Shown here one piece after another: positions 45,080 to 56,245 of a DNA stretch of 64,000 nucleotides. Position numbers and translations under genes: made by a program. The stretch comes from Oncomelania hupensis (Eukaryota; Mollusca; Gastropoda; Littorinimorpha; Pomatiopsidae): assembly GCA_036898135.1 (NCBI GenBank), contig CM072522.1, forward strand, positions 14,660,399 through 14,724,398. The letters are read 5' to 3'. Position 1 is the stretch's first letter. Each line of letters begins with the position of its first letter. The notes beneath the pieces are model-generated. The model did not search any database and had not been told where the DNA came from. It saw nothing but the letters and a program-made list of their open reading frames with translations.

Positions 45080-46160
45080 AAGACACCGTTAAATCAAAGC
45101 AGAAACACACGCAAAGCAAAAGTAAAAACCAAGCAAAGCACCACAACATCAACAAAAAAAATCAGAAACACAATGCAAAAACAAAGCAGACACTTACAAA
45201 ACGAAGCAGAAATGCAGACAAAGTAAAAACAACAGCAGAGACATGAGGTAAACACAAGGAAGAAACACAATAAGTAACTTAACAAAGCAGAAATGTACAC
45301 AAAGTAAAAAGGCAGAAACACACTAAGTAACAAGTAACATAAAGCACAAACATACACAAAATAAAAAGGCAGAAACACACTAAGTATCATAGCAAAGCAG
45401 AAACATGTACAAAGTTATTGTTTATAGGGTCCAGCTGACTGCAAAAAGCTCTATCAGGACCACAGCTTGGTTCAAAGAGGGATCACCCCTACTCCGTATA
45501 AAAGATCTGCTGAAGCAACCCTGAAGGCACTCCACCAGCCGGTCACTTTACAATAAAGGCATCCCATGCCGGGGACACTGAGGCTGTCCCATAATATATC
45601 GAACCCCCGTTTACAAAAACTAAGTCGAATATAAACATCATTATAAAATATTAATAAAATACATAAATATAAAAAATATAAATAACAAATGAGGAGTTTT
45701 GGAAGAGTTTTCAAGAAAAAAGGTAGGTAACTGGTCTAGCGAAGAAGAAGATAGTATAGTAAATTGATAGAACAGAATAGGAATGAGAAAGAACAAAGGA
45801 GAAAGCGAGTGACAGTAAAAATTTAAAGTACTAAATTTCCAGAAAGTGGGGATACTATTTATACAGGAACCCCCGGCACTCCCACGGCGAGTAACACACT
45901 AAGTAACGTAAAAACAACGAAACACACAACATAAAAATAAAACAGAAATACAAAGTAAAGGCAAAGAAACAAACACACACACACACACAAAATAAAAACA
46001 AGCACAATGTGAAAAAAAGCAGAAATATACAAAGTAAAATCACACACAGACACACAAAGTAAAAACAAAGAAACGCACACAAAAAAGTGAAAACAAAGTA
46101 AACATTCTCACAAAGTGAAAATCCAAAGTAACAAAAACCAAAAACTGTCAAAATGTAAAC
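45080..46160. repeat. Degenerate A-rich tandem array, interrupted by family A
   Basis: Words such as ACAAAGTAAAAACAAAGCAG, AAACACACTAAGTAACA and GCAGAAACA.ACACAAAGTA repeat irregularly with a period of about 25-40 bp at 45080-45412 and 45893-46160. Copy A7 lies between the two blocks. Long hydrophobic minus-strand frames here come from the repeat. Confidence 0.7.
45413..45892 (-). mobile_element. Family A copy A7
   Basis: From a GTCCAGCTGACTGCAAAAAG end at 45430 (3') to CCCCGGCACTCCCACGGCG (5') with TATAAATAG at about 45854-45862. It lacks about 70-90 bp of the middle found in A6 (after AAATATAAAAAATATAAAT). It interrupts the A-rich array. Confidence 0.8.
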
Positions 46161-46718
46161 AAAAGTAGAAGAAACTTGAAGTAGCTGAAATATAAAGTTG
46201 AAACCAACACAAAGAACAAAACTACCGCTATAAAAAATAACATTTAAAACATTTCTGGAGAAAAAAAAAAGAATATTGACATTATTTATAATAAATCTGA
46301 GACATGGGAATGTCTTGTTAGGTTCAAACTATAGTTTGAAACGCAGTCAGTATAAAAGAAAGTAATATTATAATTATATAATTGTCTTTTAAAAAGAAAC
46401 CTTCAGAAACAGGAATATTTATTTTACAAAAATGATTTTTTTTTGTTCCACAAAAATTAAAATCCGTAATGTTTAAATACCTGAAGCTGGCAAAATAAAT
46501 ACAGGTTCAGCTGTAATTATGGACTTCGCAAGCATAAACTACTCAAGTATGACAACAATAGATCACGAATAACAATAATAATATAATAGCGATGATGATG
46601 ATATACATATTTAAATGGATATGCATGCAGAAAATAACAAATACCGATAATAGAGAATTTAATGGCATAAGTCAAAGACAACAAGATGGACCTATGGCAA
46701 GCTAGAACAATGAGACAA

Positions 46719-47292
46719 TAACATTACAAAATTGTTGCGTTAGGTCCAGCGGACTCTTCCGAGCCAAATCAGGACCGGACAACCCCCAATCCACATAAAA
46801 GATCTGCTGAAACAACCCTAGTGGTAAAACTGAATGCCTTCCACCAGCCAGTCACTTTACAATAAAGACATCCCACGCAGGGGACGGCTGAGGCTTCACC
46901 CCAACTTATCGAACCCCCGTTTACAAAAACAAAATAGAATACAAACATCATTATAAATTATCAACAAAACACATACATATAAAATGCCTACATTGCTAAA
47001 TAATAACATCATAGGAAGCCCTAGTGACCACCTGGCAGAAAGCGTCCAATATTCCCAAGCTGATCCAACAGACCCCATACACAAACAAGGAGTCTTGTCC
47101 CGGAAGAGTTCTCAAGAAAAAAGGTAGGAGACCGGTCTAGCGAAGAAGACGATAGTATAGCAGATTGATAGAACAGAGCAGGAATGAGAAAGAGCAAATG
47201 AGAAAGACAGCGACAGTGGGAATTGAAAGCACTAAATTTCCAGAAAGTGGGGATACTATTTATACTGAAACCCCGGGTACCCCAACGGGGGA
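46719..47292 (-). mobile_element. Family A copy A8 with 10 bp target duplication
   Basis: AATGAGACAA at 46709-46718 and 47293-47302. Same ends as A6: 5' CCCCGTTGGGGTACCCGGGG, TATAAATAG at about 47256-47264, 3' block GGACCTAACGCAACAATTTT. It has the 62-codon frame MCMGSVGSAWEYWTLSARWS... shared with A6. Confidence 0.9.
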
Positions 47293-47302
47293 AATGAGAC
47301 AA

Positions 47303-47991
47303 AACAATGAGAAACAATGAACTATAGCAAGCGATAAGACGAGCAATAAACAATATAGCAAGCGATAAGATGAGCACAGCATAATAAGAATCTGCGACAG
47401 GTCAAGGGGCAAGCATTAGCAACAACAGGTCCATTAAATTCAATAAAATATAATTCCTCAATAATATAAAGATTTCAGCAACATTGGCAAGAAGTTTACA
47501 ATAGGCTTATTACACAACATACACTTTACTACAATAGTATTCAGCCGTTTCATGTGGTTTTGCCACAATGCAGAGACCTATAAATGTCATGTCATATATA
47601 TATATATATATAAATTTAGCAAAATATAAACCTTGGTCAAAAACATCATGTTTGATATACATAGAAAATCCATGTAATGCGGTTTTGTTCAAAACATCCT
47701 GTTTGACATACAATGAAGCATGCAATGAAAAGCCATTTCATGTGGAGTGTTGTGTTTAACAAAATATAATGTTTCACAGCATAATACAGGTTTTGTCAAA
47801 AACGTCCTGTTTGCTGGGTAAAATATGCAAGGACATATGTTTTGCTTAGAAATAATGAACCGATGGTGCTTTCAGAGATAGGGTGAAGAAAACCCATGTC
47901 ATGTGGTTTTGTGAAGTCTGTATAACTTTAAATACCACTTTCATTCAAGTCCTTCAGTTATCTTGGTTCTTTGTTAGTTAGGTATAGTAAC
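47303..47991. other. Intergenic, no gene seen
   Basis: AT-rich. Three or four loose copies of a TTTGTCAAAAAC.TCCTGTTTG-like word (about 47635-47815) suggest a decayed tandem repeat. Short (TA)n at 47594-47612. Confidence 0.4.
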
Positions 47992-48692
47992 TAGTCATTG
48001 TTTATAGGGTCCAGCGGACTGCAAAGAGCCGAATCAGGACCACAACTTGATTGAAAGAGGACACCCCAGATCCATTGCTGAAACAACCCTAATGGTAACA
48101 CTGAAGACCACCAGTGCATCCCATGCAGCAGACGCTGAGGCTTTACTCTAATTTATTAAACCCCCTTTTACAAAAACAAAACAGAATATACACACCATTA
48201 TAAAATATTAACAAAACATATATATATATGCCTACATTGCTCAATAATAACACCATAGAAAGCCCTAGTGACCAATTGGCAAAAACAGCCATGTTAATCT
48301 GATGAATAAAAATTGATACAACAACAACCATTTGGAAGAAAATGTACAATAGCCCCAAGCTGACCCAACCGACCCCATACACATATCAGGAGTTTTTGGA
48401 ATTTTCAAAAAAAAAAGGTAGGTAGTCAGATCTAGCGAAGAAGATAGTAGATTGATAGAACAGATTAGGAACGAGTTACAGAAACAGTGGTCATTTCCTA
48501 TCCTATTCTATCCTGTAACTCGGAGGTCGTTGGGGCACCACAGATGATCGTTTAACCAGCGTACTCCATCTTTCTCTGTCCTCAGCAACCCTGATGGCTT
48601 CGCTCAGTGTCAAGCCAGTCATTTAAAGCACTAAATTTCCACAAAGTAGGGATACTATTTATCCAGAAACCCCAAACCCCCCACAGGAGGGG
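47992..48692 (-). repeat. Family A copy A9, with a nested LINE end
   Basis: The 3' block is at 48004-48060 and the 5' end near 48692 (CCTGTGGGGGGTTTGGGGT on the minus strand). It is interrupted at 48497-48617 by a fragment of the RTE-like LINE. Several deletions relative to A6. Confidence 0.75.
48497..48617 (-). mobile_element. RTE-like LINE 3' end nested in A9
   Basis: Reverse complement reads GACTGGCTTGACACTGAGCG, AAGCCATCAGGGTTGCTGAG, then GTACGCTGGTTAAACGATCA and a GGATAG tail, as in the ends at 17.8 and 37.2 kb. A 7 bp duplication GTCATTT lies at 48490-48496 and 48618-48624. Confidence 0.75.
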
Positions 48693-50376
48693 TTGGGGGT
48701 GGGAGTTCTTTGCCTTTATTGAAAATGACTGGTTATATTCAAGTCACTCATAGATCCCAAACTGCTTGAGTTGATGTGCTTTTCACTAGTTTAGATAATA
48801 CAGTGTAATTTATTGTAAATATTGAAGACTTTCATGGTATTCTCCTGATTATCCTAACTAGAACTAAACTGCCAGACAGGCACATGCAACAGCTCGTATA
48901 GTAAAGTGTACACAATGTAACATGCCTGTGGTTTCACAATACAATCACAACAAAGAATAAACATTTCATGTGCTTTTGTTTTCACAAGATAGAATCACAA
49001 TGGAGAATAAAGGTTTTATGTGCCTGTGGTTTCCCAATGGAATCCCAACAAGGAATAAAGATTAACAAGGAATATAGATTTAAAGCAGCCAGAGAATGAA
49101 TGTCATTGTATCACATTTTAAGGGATTAAATTAAAAGACAATTTGGGACAGCGTTCAACCATCAGTTAACGTTGAAACATCACAACAAATACAATCAACC
49201 ATGAGTTGAAACAGCATGGGACACATTCATGTAGCAAAGATTAAAGATTATAAGATTTAGATCAAAATTGTGGAGGTGGGGGGGGGGTGGGGGAAATCTA
49301 ATTCACGCTCAGAGATGACTAAGGAATGTTAACGACTTTTTAAGCTGCTGACAAGTACATCAGTGGGCTTAAAAAGTCATTGAGATTCCTTAGTCATCTC
49401 TATTGTCTATTACATGCATCATGCCGAATTTTAACTGTATTTTTATGAATAAAGATTTCTTGACTTGACTTGAAACAAAAGCAAAACATAGATGACAAGG
49501 CATAAAAAGAATTACTTTTTCTGTCCACATTTTCAACTGTAATATTTTTACGAATAGCAATGTACATCTGTGCTATTCATATTTAAATAAAAATGCAAAT
49601 ATAATGCCCAAAAGAAAATCTGGCACTAAGCATAATTTTTAATACAAAAGTCCAATTCATAAATAAAAGCTTTAATTATTTTAAAAATCATACTGGGTCA
49701 TGTATATATATCTCTGACAAATCCTTAAAGCTGAAACACTTTCTTTTTTCTTTACTTTTAATTTTTCTTTTTTTCTCCAAAATCTTAATAAATTGAAAAA
49801 AAATATATTGAAATACATTAGAATGTTAAAAAAAAAAAAAAAGGAAAGCCCACAAACAGCTAACAATGCTCGGATGTCAAAATCTGTAAATTACTTTGAA
49901 CAAAATTTTGGTAAATGTAAACCAGATTTCAGTAAAAGTAGTAAAAATGTTCAAACACTACATAAATGTCAGCAAAGCAAGTTTTGTAAGGTTAATAATA
50001 AATGAAAATAACTGCATTAAAATTATTACAATGTCACAATTTCTTTATTATAATTGTGTAAAGTGATTTGAACAAATACTTTGGTTAAAGGTTTGCTAAC
50101 CAATTTTGGCAAAATTTGTTTTTATAAAATGGCATGACAATATTAAAATGTCAGACTCATGACAGTATGAAGCCAATTTTATTTCTTAAATGTGGTACCA
50201 ATTATGTTAAGAAAGCTTGTAACATTCAAACATTACTTTTGCTGCAAAATATAAAGCTTTTTTTTTCTTCATCAGTGCCTTTTTTTCTAAGCTTTCTCTT
50301 CTTTCATTATTTTTTTAATGCAATTTTAGTGGAAAGCTTCCAATAATGTATGCAAATGTTTACAAGATCCTAAGTC
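48693..50376. other. Intergenic, AT-rich, with a retroelement tail and a hairpin
   Basis: A retroelement 3' end with AATAAA and TTGACTTGACTTG tail lies at about 49405-49472. A G-rich run is at about 49276-49293, the hairpin is at 49311-49401 and an A run at about 49829-49841. No gene was seen. Confidence 0.5.
49311..49401. other. 91 nt near-perfect hairpin
   Basis: Arms 49311-49345 and 49367-49401 (35 nt each) pair with two mismatches and one G-U wobble, around a 21 nt loop. Size and shape resemble a microRNA precursor or a very small inverted-repeat transposon. No promoter or homologue was recognised. Confidence 0.6.
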
Positions 50377-50387
50377 TTCCACCAAAA

Positions 50388-50942
50388 TTAGTTAGTCATT
50401 GTTTATAGGGTCCAGCAGACTGCAAAGAGCTGAATCAGGACCATAACTTGTTTGAAAGAGGGCTCACACTTGATCCGTACAAAAGATCTGCTGAAACAAC
50501 CCTACTGGTAACACTGAAGGCACTCCATTAGCCAGTCACTTTATAATACAGGCATCACATGCAGGGGACACGAAAGCTGTACTGTAATTTATCAAACACC
50601 CATTTACAAAACTAAAATAAAATAAAAACATCATTATAAAATATTAACAAAACACATACATATAAAATGCCTACATGTCTAAATAATACTACCATAGAAA
50701 GCCCTAGTGACCATTTGGCAGAAAGCGCCCAATATCCCCAAGCTGACCCAGCACACTCCATACACAAATGAGGAGTTTTTGGAGAGTTTTTAAGAAAAAA
50801 AAGTAGGAGACTGGTCTAGCGAAGAAGATAGTAAATTGATAGAACAGATTAGGAATGAGAAAGAACAAAGGAGAAAGACCACTAAATTTCCAGAAAGTGG
50901 GGATACTGTTTATACAGAACCCACGGCAGCCTACGGGAGGAT
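50388..50942 (-). mobile_element. Family A copy A10 with 11 bp target duplication
   Basis: TTCCACCAAAA at 50377-50387 and 50943-50953. The 3' tail on the minus strand is ATGACTAACTAA. The box at about 50906 reads TATAAACAG. More diverged than A6/A8, so older. Confidence 0.85.
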
Positions 50943-50953
50943 TTCCACCAAAA

Positions 50954-52263
50954 ATCTCTTTCCAAAACACATTTGTTTGCATCAACTCAAATAAAACTTT
51001 TTTTGAATTGTTACTGCAATGAAACGAAATTTAAAAAAATCTCTTTGGACTAGATAAATATGGATACATTCTCTCGTCCTCATGAAGTATGAATTCAGAC
51101 TCACACTACTTTGAATAACCCTTATTTTTTCAAACGTATTGGTAAATGCTCATTACAATTAACAATAAACAATTTGAACTCAAACAAAATAAAGCTAGTT
51201 TCTTCAACAAATTGAAGTTGGCTGCCTATATAAAAGAAGAAGATTAAAATAAATGTACATATACCAGTTAAATCATAAATGCAACAAATTTATACAGAAT
51301 TCGCTGAACCACAAGTATATCAACTAACAAGTGAGTATCTCCCTTCTATGGCTCTGTCGACGTGCGCGTACAACCGGTTGCTTCCCTTTACATGCTTTGT
51401 GCTCCATAGAGCGTCGTCGGCCTAAAATAATTTTTTAGAAACTTCAAAACCCAGGGGAATTATGGGTAGGGAAATCCTTTTCTGAAATGACGTCGGCAGG
51501 ACTCTTCACGACTGGTGCATGGCACACGAGACACACGCAAAATGACGTCACAAGAAGATTGGTTAGATCTGAATTCGTCTAATTTGACCTCGCATGCTGC
51601 TGGATAACAATGCAATTTGAATTTGCTTTCAAAAATCAAAAGAGAGTGAGACCACAACAAAGTACAACGAGCCAAGGCAACACAAACACTCAAGGCCGAC
51701 AGGACAAAAAGCACACAAACTACAAAAGGTAAGTACCCGTGACCATACACAATAAAGTAGGCCTAACCACCATTGCAAAATAGGATTGATCATCACCATG
51801 ATTGAATTTTTCCACCCCACCTTCCAATCGGTACGGAATCGAACATATGCTCAAATCATCATATCTTTGACAGAACTTGCATGTTCATTATACAGTGTGA
51901 TTCAAGCGATAAATGAACCATCACATCGAAGCGATCTGAGCAGCTGAATCGATGACAATGGCGATCAATCGTTCACTGAGACTCACGATCGCCTGCACTG
52001 AGCTCACATACATGTGTGCATGTTTCTATAAATCCATCGTGTTCTCCTTCGATAATTGAGCAAAGCCTTTGTTCACTACCAGAAATATGCAGTTCCTCTC
52101 CAAACTTTCGTTTAATTTCAGCCAGCACATCTTCGTGAGAAATGGCGACCACGACTGCAACCGTAGCTAGTTATCAGATTTCCCAGAATTCTCTATTCTA
52201 TTTTTAGGTTTGGGATACCCCCGTCTCAGCTTGTGGCTAAAACCAAGGGCAACGGGACCACCG
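50954..52263. other. GC-richer single-copy-like stretch with small open frames
   Basis: 51330-52260 stands out from its AT-rich surroundings by higher G+C and more CG dinucleotides. A minus-strand frame of 96 codons (51750 down to 51460) starts MYGHGYLPFVVCVLFVLSAL, like a signal peptide. A plus-strand ATG at 52142 (GAGAAATGGCGACC) has good start context but only 20 codons. Either could be part of a first exon or promoter region; neither has support beyond this. Confidence 0.3.
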
Positions 52264-52273
52264 CACGTCGACT

Positions 52274-52953
52274 TGATTGATTGATTGATTTATTGTTGCT
52301 TTAGGTCCAGCGGACTCCTCCGAGCCAAATCAGGACCGGACAACCCCCGATCCGCATAAAAGATCTGCTGAAACAACCCTAGTGGGAAAATTGAACGCCC
52401 TCCACCGGCCAGTCACTTTACAATAAAGACATCCCACGCGGGGGACGGCTGAGGGTTTACCTCAACTACGCGAACCCCCGGTTACAAAAACAAAATAGAA
52501 TACAACCATCATTACAAATCATCAACGAAACATATACATATAAAATGCCTATATTGCTAAATACTAACATCATAGGAAGCCCTAGTGACCACCCAGCAGA
52601 AAGCGTTCAACACTCCCAAGCTGATCCAACAGACCTCATACACAAACAAGGAGTCTTGTCCAGGAAGAGTTTTCAAGAAAAAAGGTAGGTCATTGATCTA
52701 GCGAAGAAGAAGATAGTATAGCAGAGTGATAGGACAGAGCAGGAATGGGAAAGAGCAGATGAGGAAGATAGCAACAGTGGGAATTTAAAGCACTAAATTT
52801 CCATAAAGTGGGGATACTATTTATACTGAAACCCCCGGCACTCCAACGGGGGTACTGTTGCCGCAGTGAATCTGTCATGCCTACAAAGGCAAGACAGGTT
52901 TTCAACTGGGGCTTTCACTGTTCCCTTTATAGGTTAGAACAATCTACAGACCA
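52274..52953 (-). mobile_element. Family A copy A11, long form with target duplication
   Basis: CACGTCGACT at 52264-52273 and 52954-52963, extending to 13 bp with one mismatch. The 3' tail is (AATC)n. Its 5' end carries about 95 bp beyond the usual start, shared with A3 (GATTGTTCTAACCTATAAAG, GAAAGCCCCAGTTGAAAACC, ATTCACTGCGGCAACAGT). Confidence 0.88.
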
Positions 52954-53144
52954 CACGTCGACTGGGGGCAATACGAGATACTAACTTGTTAGTTGATATA
53001 CTTGTGGCTGAACCAAATATGACAAAAATATCAAATCTATATACTGGATTCTTAACTATGTTAGTAGAATGCCCATATAAAAGCCTCACCAAAAGTTCTG
53101 TACCACATTAAACAAAATTAAATAATATGTGGCAGAAAGGGAGG

Positions 53145-53550
53145 CGACTGGTTCACGCTTAGGAAAGAGATTGTCTACCTTCCATTTGTTGGTTAGTCTA
53201 GCCTTGGATGGCTCCTGTTGTGCAGAATCCTTTGGTGTGGCCATTGGGTTATGCAGGACAAGGCAACACTACATATGTTTTCTCTGCCTGACCATTCATC
53301 TTCTGCTTTTGGTGGTGATGAGGATTACATTGTCAACAGGCATTTTATGCAAGTCAGTGGCAGTGACTTGTAGAAAGTGTCATGGCACTAGTAGCCGACA
53401 AACCGGTTGACTATCTACATGCTTCCCCACCTTGCAAGGCAAATATTGTTATGTCTCTATTACGAGGGATAAATTAAAATACGGTTTGGGTTGGACTGTG
53501 TTCTCAAGGGCTTGGCCAAGCGAGAGTCAAATACTCCGCTCGGCTACTAT
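53145..53550 (+). repeat. Repeat family B, copy 2
   Basis: Same ordered blocks as 30870-31260 (TTCTGCTTTTGGTGGTG, ACATTGTCAACAGGCATTTT, ATGTCTCTATTACGAGGGAT, GACTGTGTTCTCA). Both copies end with TCC/TCA..A.TAC.C.GCT-like bases. Function unknown. Confidence 0.55.
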
Positions 53551-56037
53551 AAAAATATAAGAGATGCATACAAATGAAATAAATGTTCAAGACTTATGGA
53601 ACAACCAAATCTGAAAAATAACATAAAACACCGTCAGTTTGAAATATATATGAATGACCGACTCCCTAAAACTAATGTACCTTATTCCATTAACGCACCT
53701 ACTATTCAAGAATAAAATGAAAGATGGACACAAATTAAATCATAAATGCTTCAGACTTTTTCAAGAAACAACACACATTTAAAACCATTGAAATATTTGG
53801 AAATAAAATTGCATATAAAGAATATCCCAAAATAAAGGTCTACATCCTGTAAAATTATTTATATCACATTAATTAATGTATGTAAAACAAACAAACGAAA
53901 GAGCAAAAATGTGCGTAGATTGTGCACAGACTTAAAACAACCATAAAAATAACTTAAATCCCTTGTGGCTGTTTCCCCTTCTCTGCAGCCAAACATTCAA
54001 TTGCATTTATGGATGTGTGCCATAGATACAGATGGCCATGTCGCTGTGTTCTTAGCTCGTCACTGTATCAGCTGGACTTGCTGAACATCAAGGGACTGAT
54101 TTTCCAAAGCATTAGAAGATGCCTGAATAAAATTCTCAGAAAAAACATTTTCATGCCAAAAAAAAAAAAAAAAAAGTCTGCCAAATTTGACTGGTCCGCA
54201 AATGAAATAGGAAGGAACCTTTTGGAAATTTTTTTTTTTTTTTAAATCTGCAGTCTTGGTAGCTTTGAGCAAGGTTATGTGTACAAAATGGCTAAACATA
54301 TTAGCCTGGATGGAGCTGCCTAACTGTAATAGCCAAGTAATAGCTGATACCTGGAAGATAGTTGTTAAGATATTTATCTAATTTATTATATTTGATTGTT
54401 TAAATGACTGAGGGTCACACTAGCACTCTAAGTTTTTATTACTAACTGGAGATATACGTGAAAAGCTATGTAAATTGTCTTGAAAATGTGTGCTCAATGT
54501 CACAAAGAATGTCTCTCTGCAAACATGTTGCCATAATTAGCGATACCCCTGATTTTCATATCAACAGTTGTTATACTACTGTAGAATAATTATTTGTTCA
54601 TAGTTACACTTCTCCAAAAGTGGTTGATAAGGATGTGTTATTCCCAGAGCTCCAAGTCATAATTGTGCTCAATAAATGCAGAACAAAGTCATACTGAGAT
54701 TTTAAGTCAAAACAAACTACTTTACACAAAAATCATAAAATATATTGATGGGTGGTGAGGGAAAAACGGTCACAACTATTAAAAAAATGAAATTGATTGA
54801 TTGATTGATTGATTGTTGCTTTAGGTCCAGCGGACTCTTCCGAGCCAAATCAGGACCGGACAACCCCCAATCCGCATAAAAGATCTGCCGAAACAACCCT
54901 AGTGGGAAAAAAAGTGAAATGGAACAACTGAAAAAAAAAAATAAATAAAAAGAAAGAACAGAAAAACTAAATTAAAATAAAATGTATAAAAATCTATAAA
55001 ATACAATGTATACTAAAAATTATTATTATTTTTTTTTAACAAATGCATTTATTGTATAATTTGCTCTGACCATTCTGCAGACATTTGCAGAATGCCAAGA
55101 GTATAGCAAAGTTATAATGATAATTATATCAACCTCTGTGGTGACTAGGTAGGTCAGATTAACCTTACTACACACTGTAACACAGTATCTTCCTCATCTA
55201 GGCCCTATCAAGGATTATACATAGTGTGCCTGAGAAGAAAGTATAGGATTGCTAGTAACGATAAAAATATAAAATATAATAAAATTAGGCAATTAAAAGT
55301 TTTAAATTTTTCCACATGGCTATTAGCAGTTGCACAGTTCCAGTAGAAAATGTACACCCTAAAGCATGCATCCATATTCACCAACCACCTAATCTTGACA
55401 ATTCCTCCCACACTGCACCCTCCAACCCTACCCCTCAACAACAATAAACATCAAACAACCACCAAGAAAAAAAACCAAACAGATAATTGAATTAACAATG
55501 CAATAAATAAATTAACATTTAGAAACATTTTTCTTGCTCTTCAAATTCAAACAATATTTTGAAAGTATCTGCCTTGTAAAAACATTTTTTTTAACCTTCT
55601 GATTAGTCAACATAAAATTTATATTAAAAAAAATTGTGTTTATATTTGCAGAACAATGTATTAAAAAATGTAATTTTTTTCTGAAACAATGTACACAAAA
55701 AATGTAATTGTTTCTGATTTTTTTGTGGAGGGGAGAGGGGGGGGGGAGATTTGATTTCTTTCGTCCTCATAATTTAACATTTATACAAGGTTTCATAAAA
55801 TATTGTCTAGATTTAATCATCTTTCAACAATACATGCATACATTGCCTATTTCTAAAATAATGATTAATAACAAGAACAATTTTTTAAACAGTTCTTTTA
55901 CATAACAAGTCTTTGTTCTTTCTTTTTTTTTTTAAACTATTAAAATTAACTACAGCAATAACGAACTTCACAAAAGCAATATTATGTGTTTAAATCTTAA
56001 TTTTGTTAATCTTCATTTCGTTATGACACATTGTACA
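53551..56037. other. Intergenic to Rab27 3' UTR, AT-rich
   Basis: No further gene. A run of 18 A at about 54158-54175 and a poly-T run at 54230-54243 flank 55 bp. The part nearest 56037 is presumably Rab27 3' UTR; a minus-strand AATAAA (plus TTTATT at 55048-55053) could end it. A G-rich run is at about 55728-55747. Confidence 0.45.
54792..54909 (-). repeat. Family A copy A12, 5'-truncated
   Basis: Only the 3' ~100 bp plus an (AATC)n tail. AAAAAAATGAAAT before and AAAAAAAGTGAAAT after are a near-perfect duplication. It is the one clear 5'-truncated copy. Confidence 0.75.
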
Positions 56038-56245
56038 TCAACAAGGGCAGTTACTGGATCTGGAAGAGTTGTCATGGCTGCTGAGTGCTCTGCCCTTGGC
56101 GTTGTTGTTGAGAGCGTGTTTGTTGGCGGGGAGTTGAGATTTGTCCACACACCGCTCCATGCGTGCCATCACCATGTCCAGAAGACATTCCACAGATTTG
56201 GCTACGTTCTGCCCCGTAGCAGCGCTCGTCTCGAAATATGGGAAC
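56038..56245 (-). CDS. RAB27: Rab27 last exon
   Basis: Acceptor TTCTTTCAAAG before 56245; stop TGA at 56038-56040. Codes [20 protein letters not shown] and [19 protein letters not shown], then a Ser/Asn-rich hypervariable tail ending SSNCPC. The first base completes a Gly codon from the previous exon. Confidence 0.93.

Noticed and set aside
45094..46151. Hydrophobic multi-pass membrane proteins on the minus strand
   Set aside because: The Phe/Leu/Cys/Val-rich frames arise from the A-rich tandem array read in reverse.
30190..47292. Large inverted duplication centred near 39 kb (A3-A4-A5-RTE mirrored by RTE-A6-A7-A8)
   Set aside because: A3, A6 and A8 have different target duplications, subtypes differ (A3 long, A8 short) and the spacers do not match, so the mirror order is most simply independent insertion.
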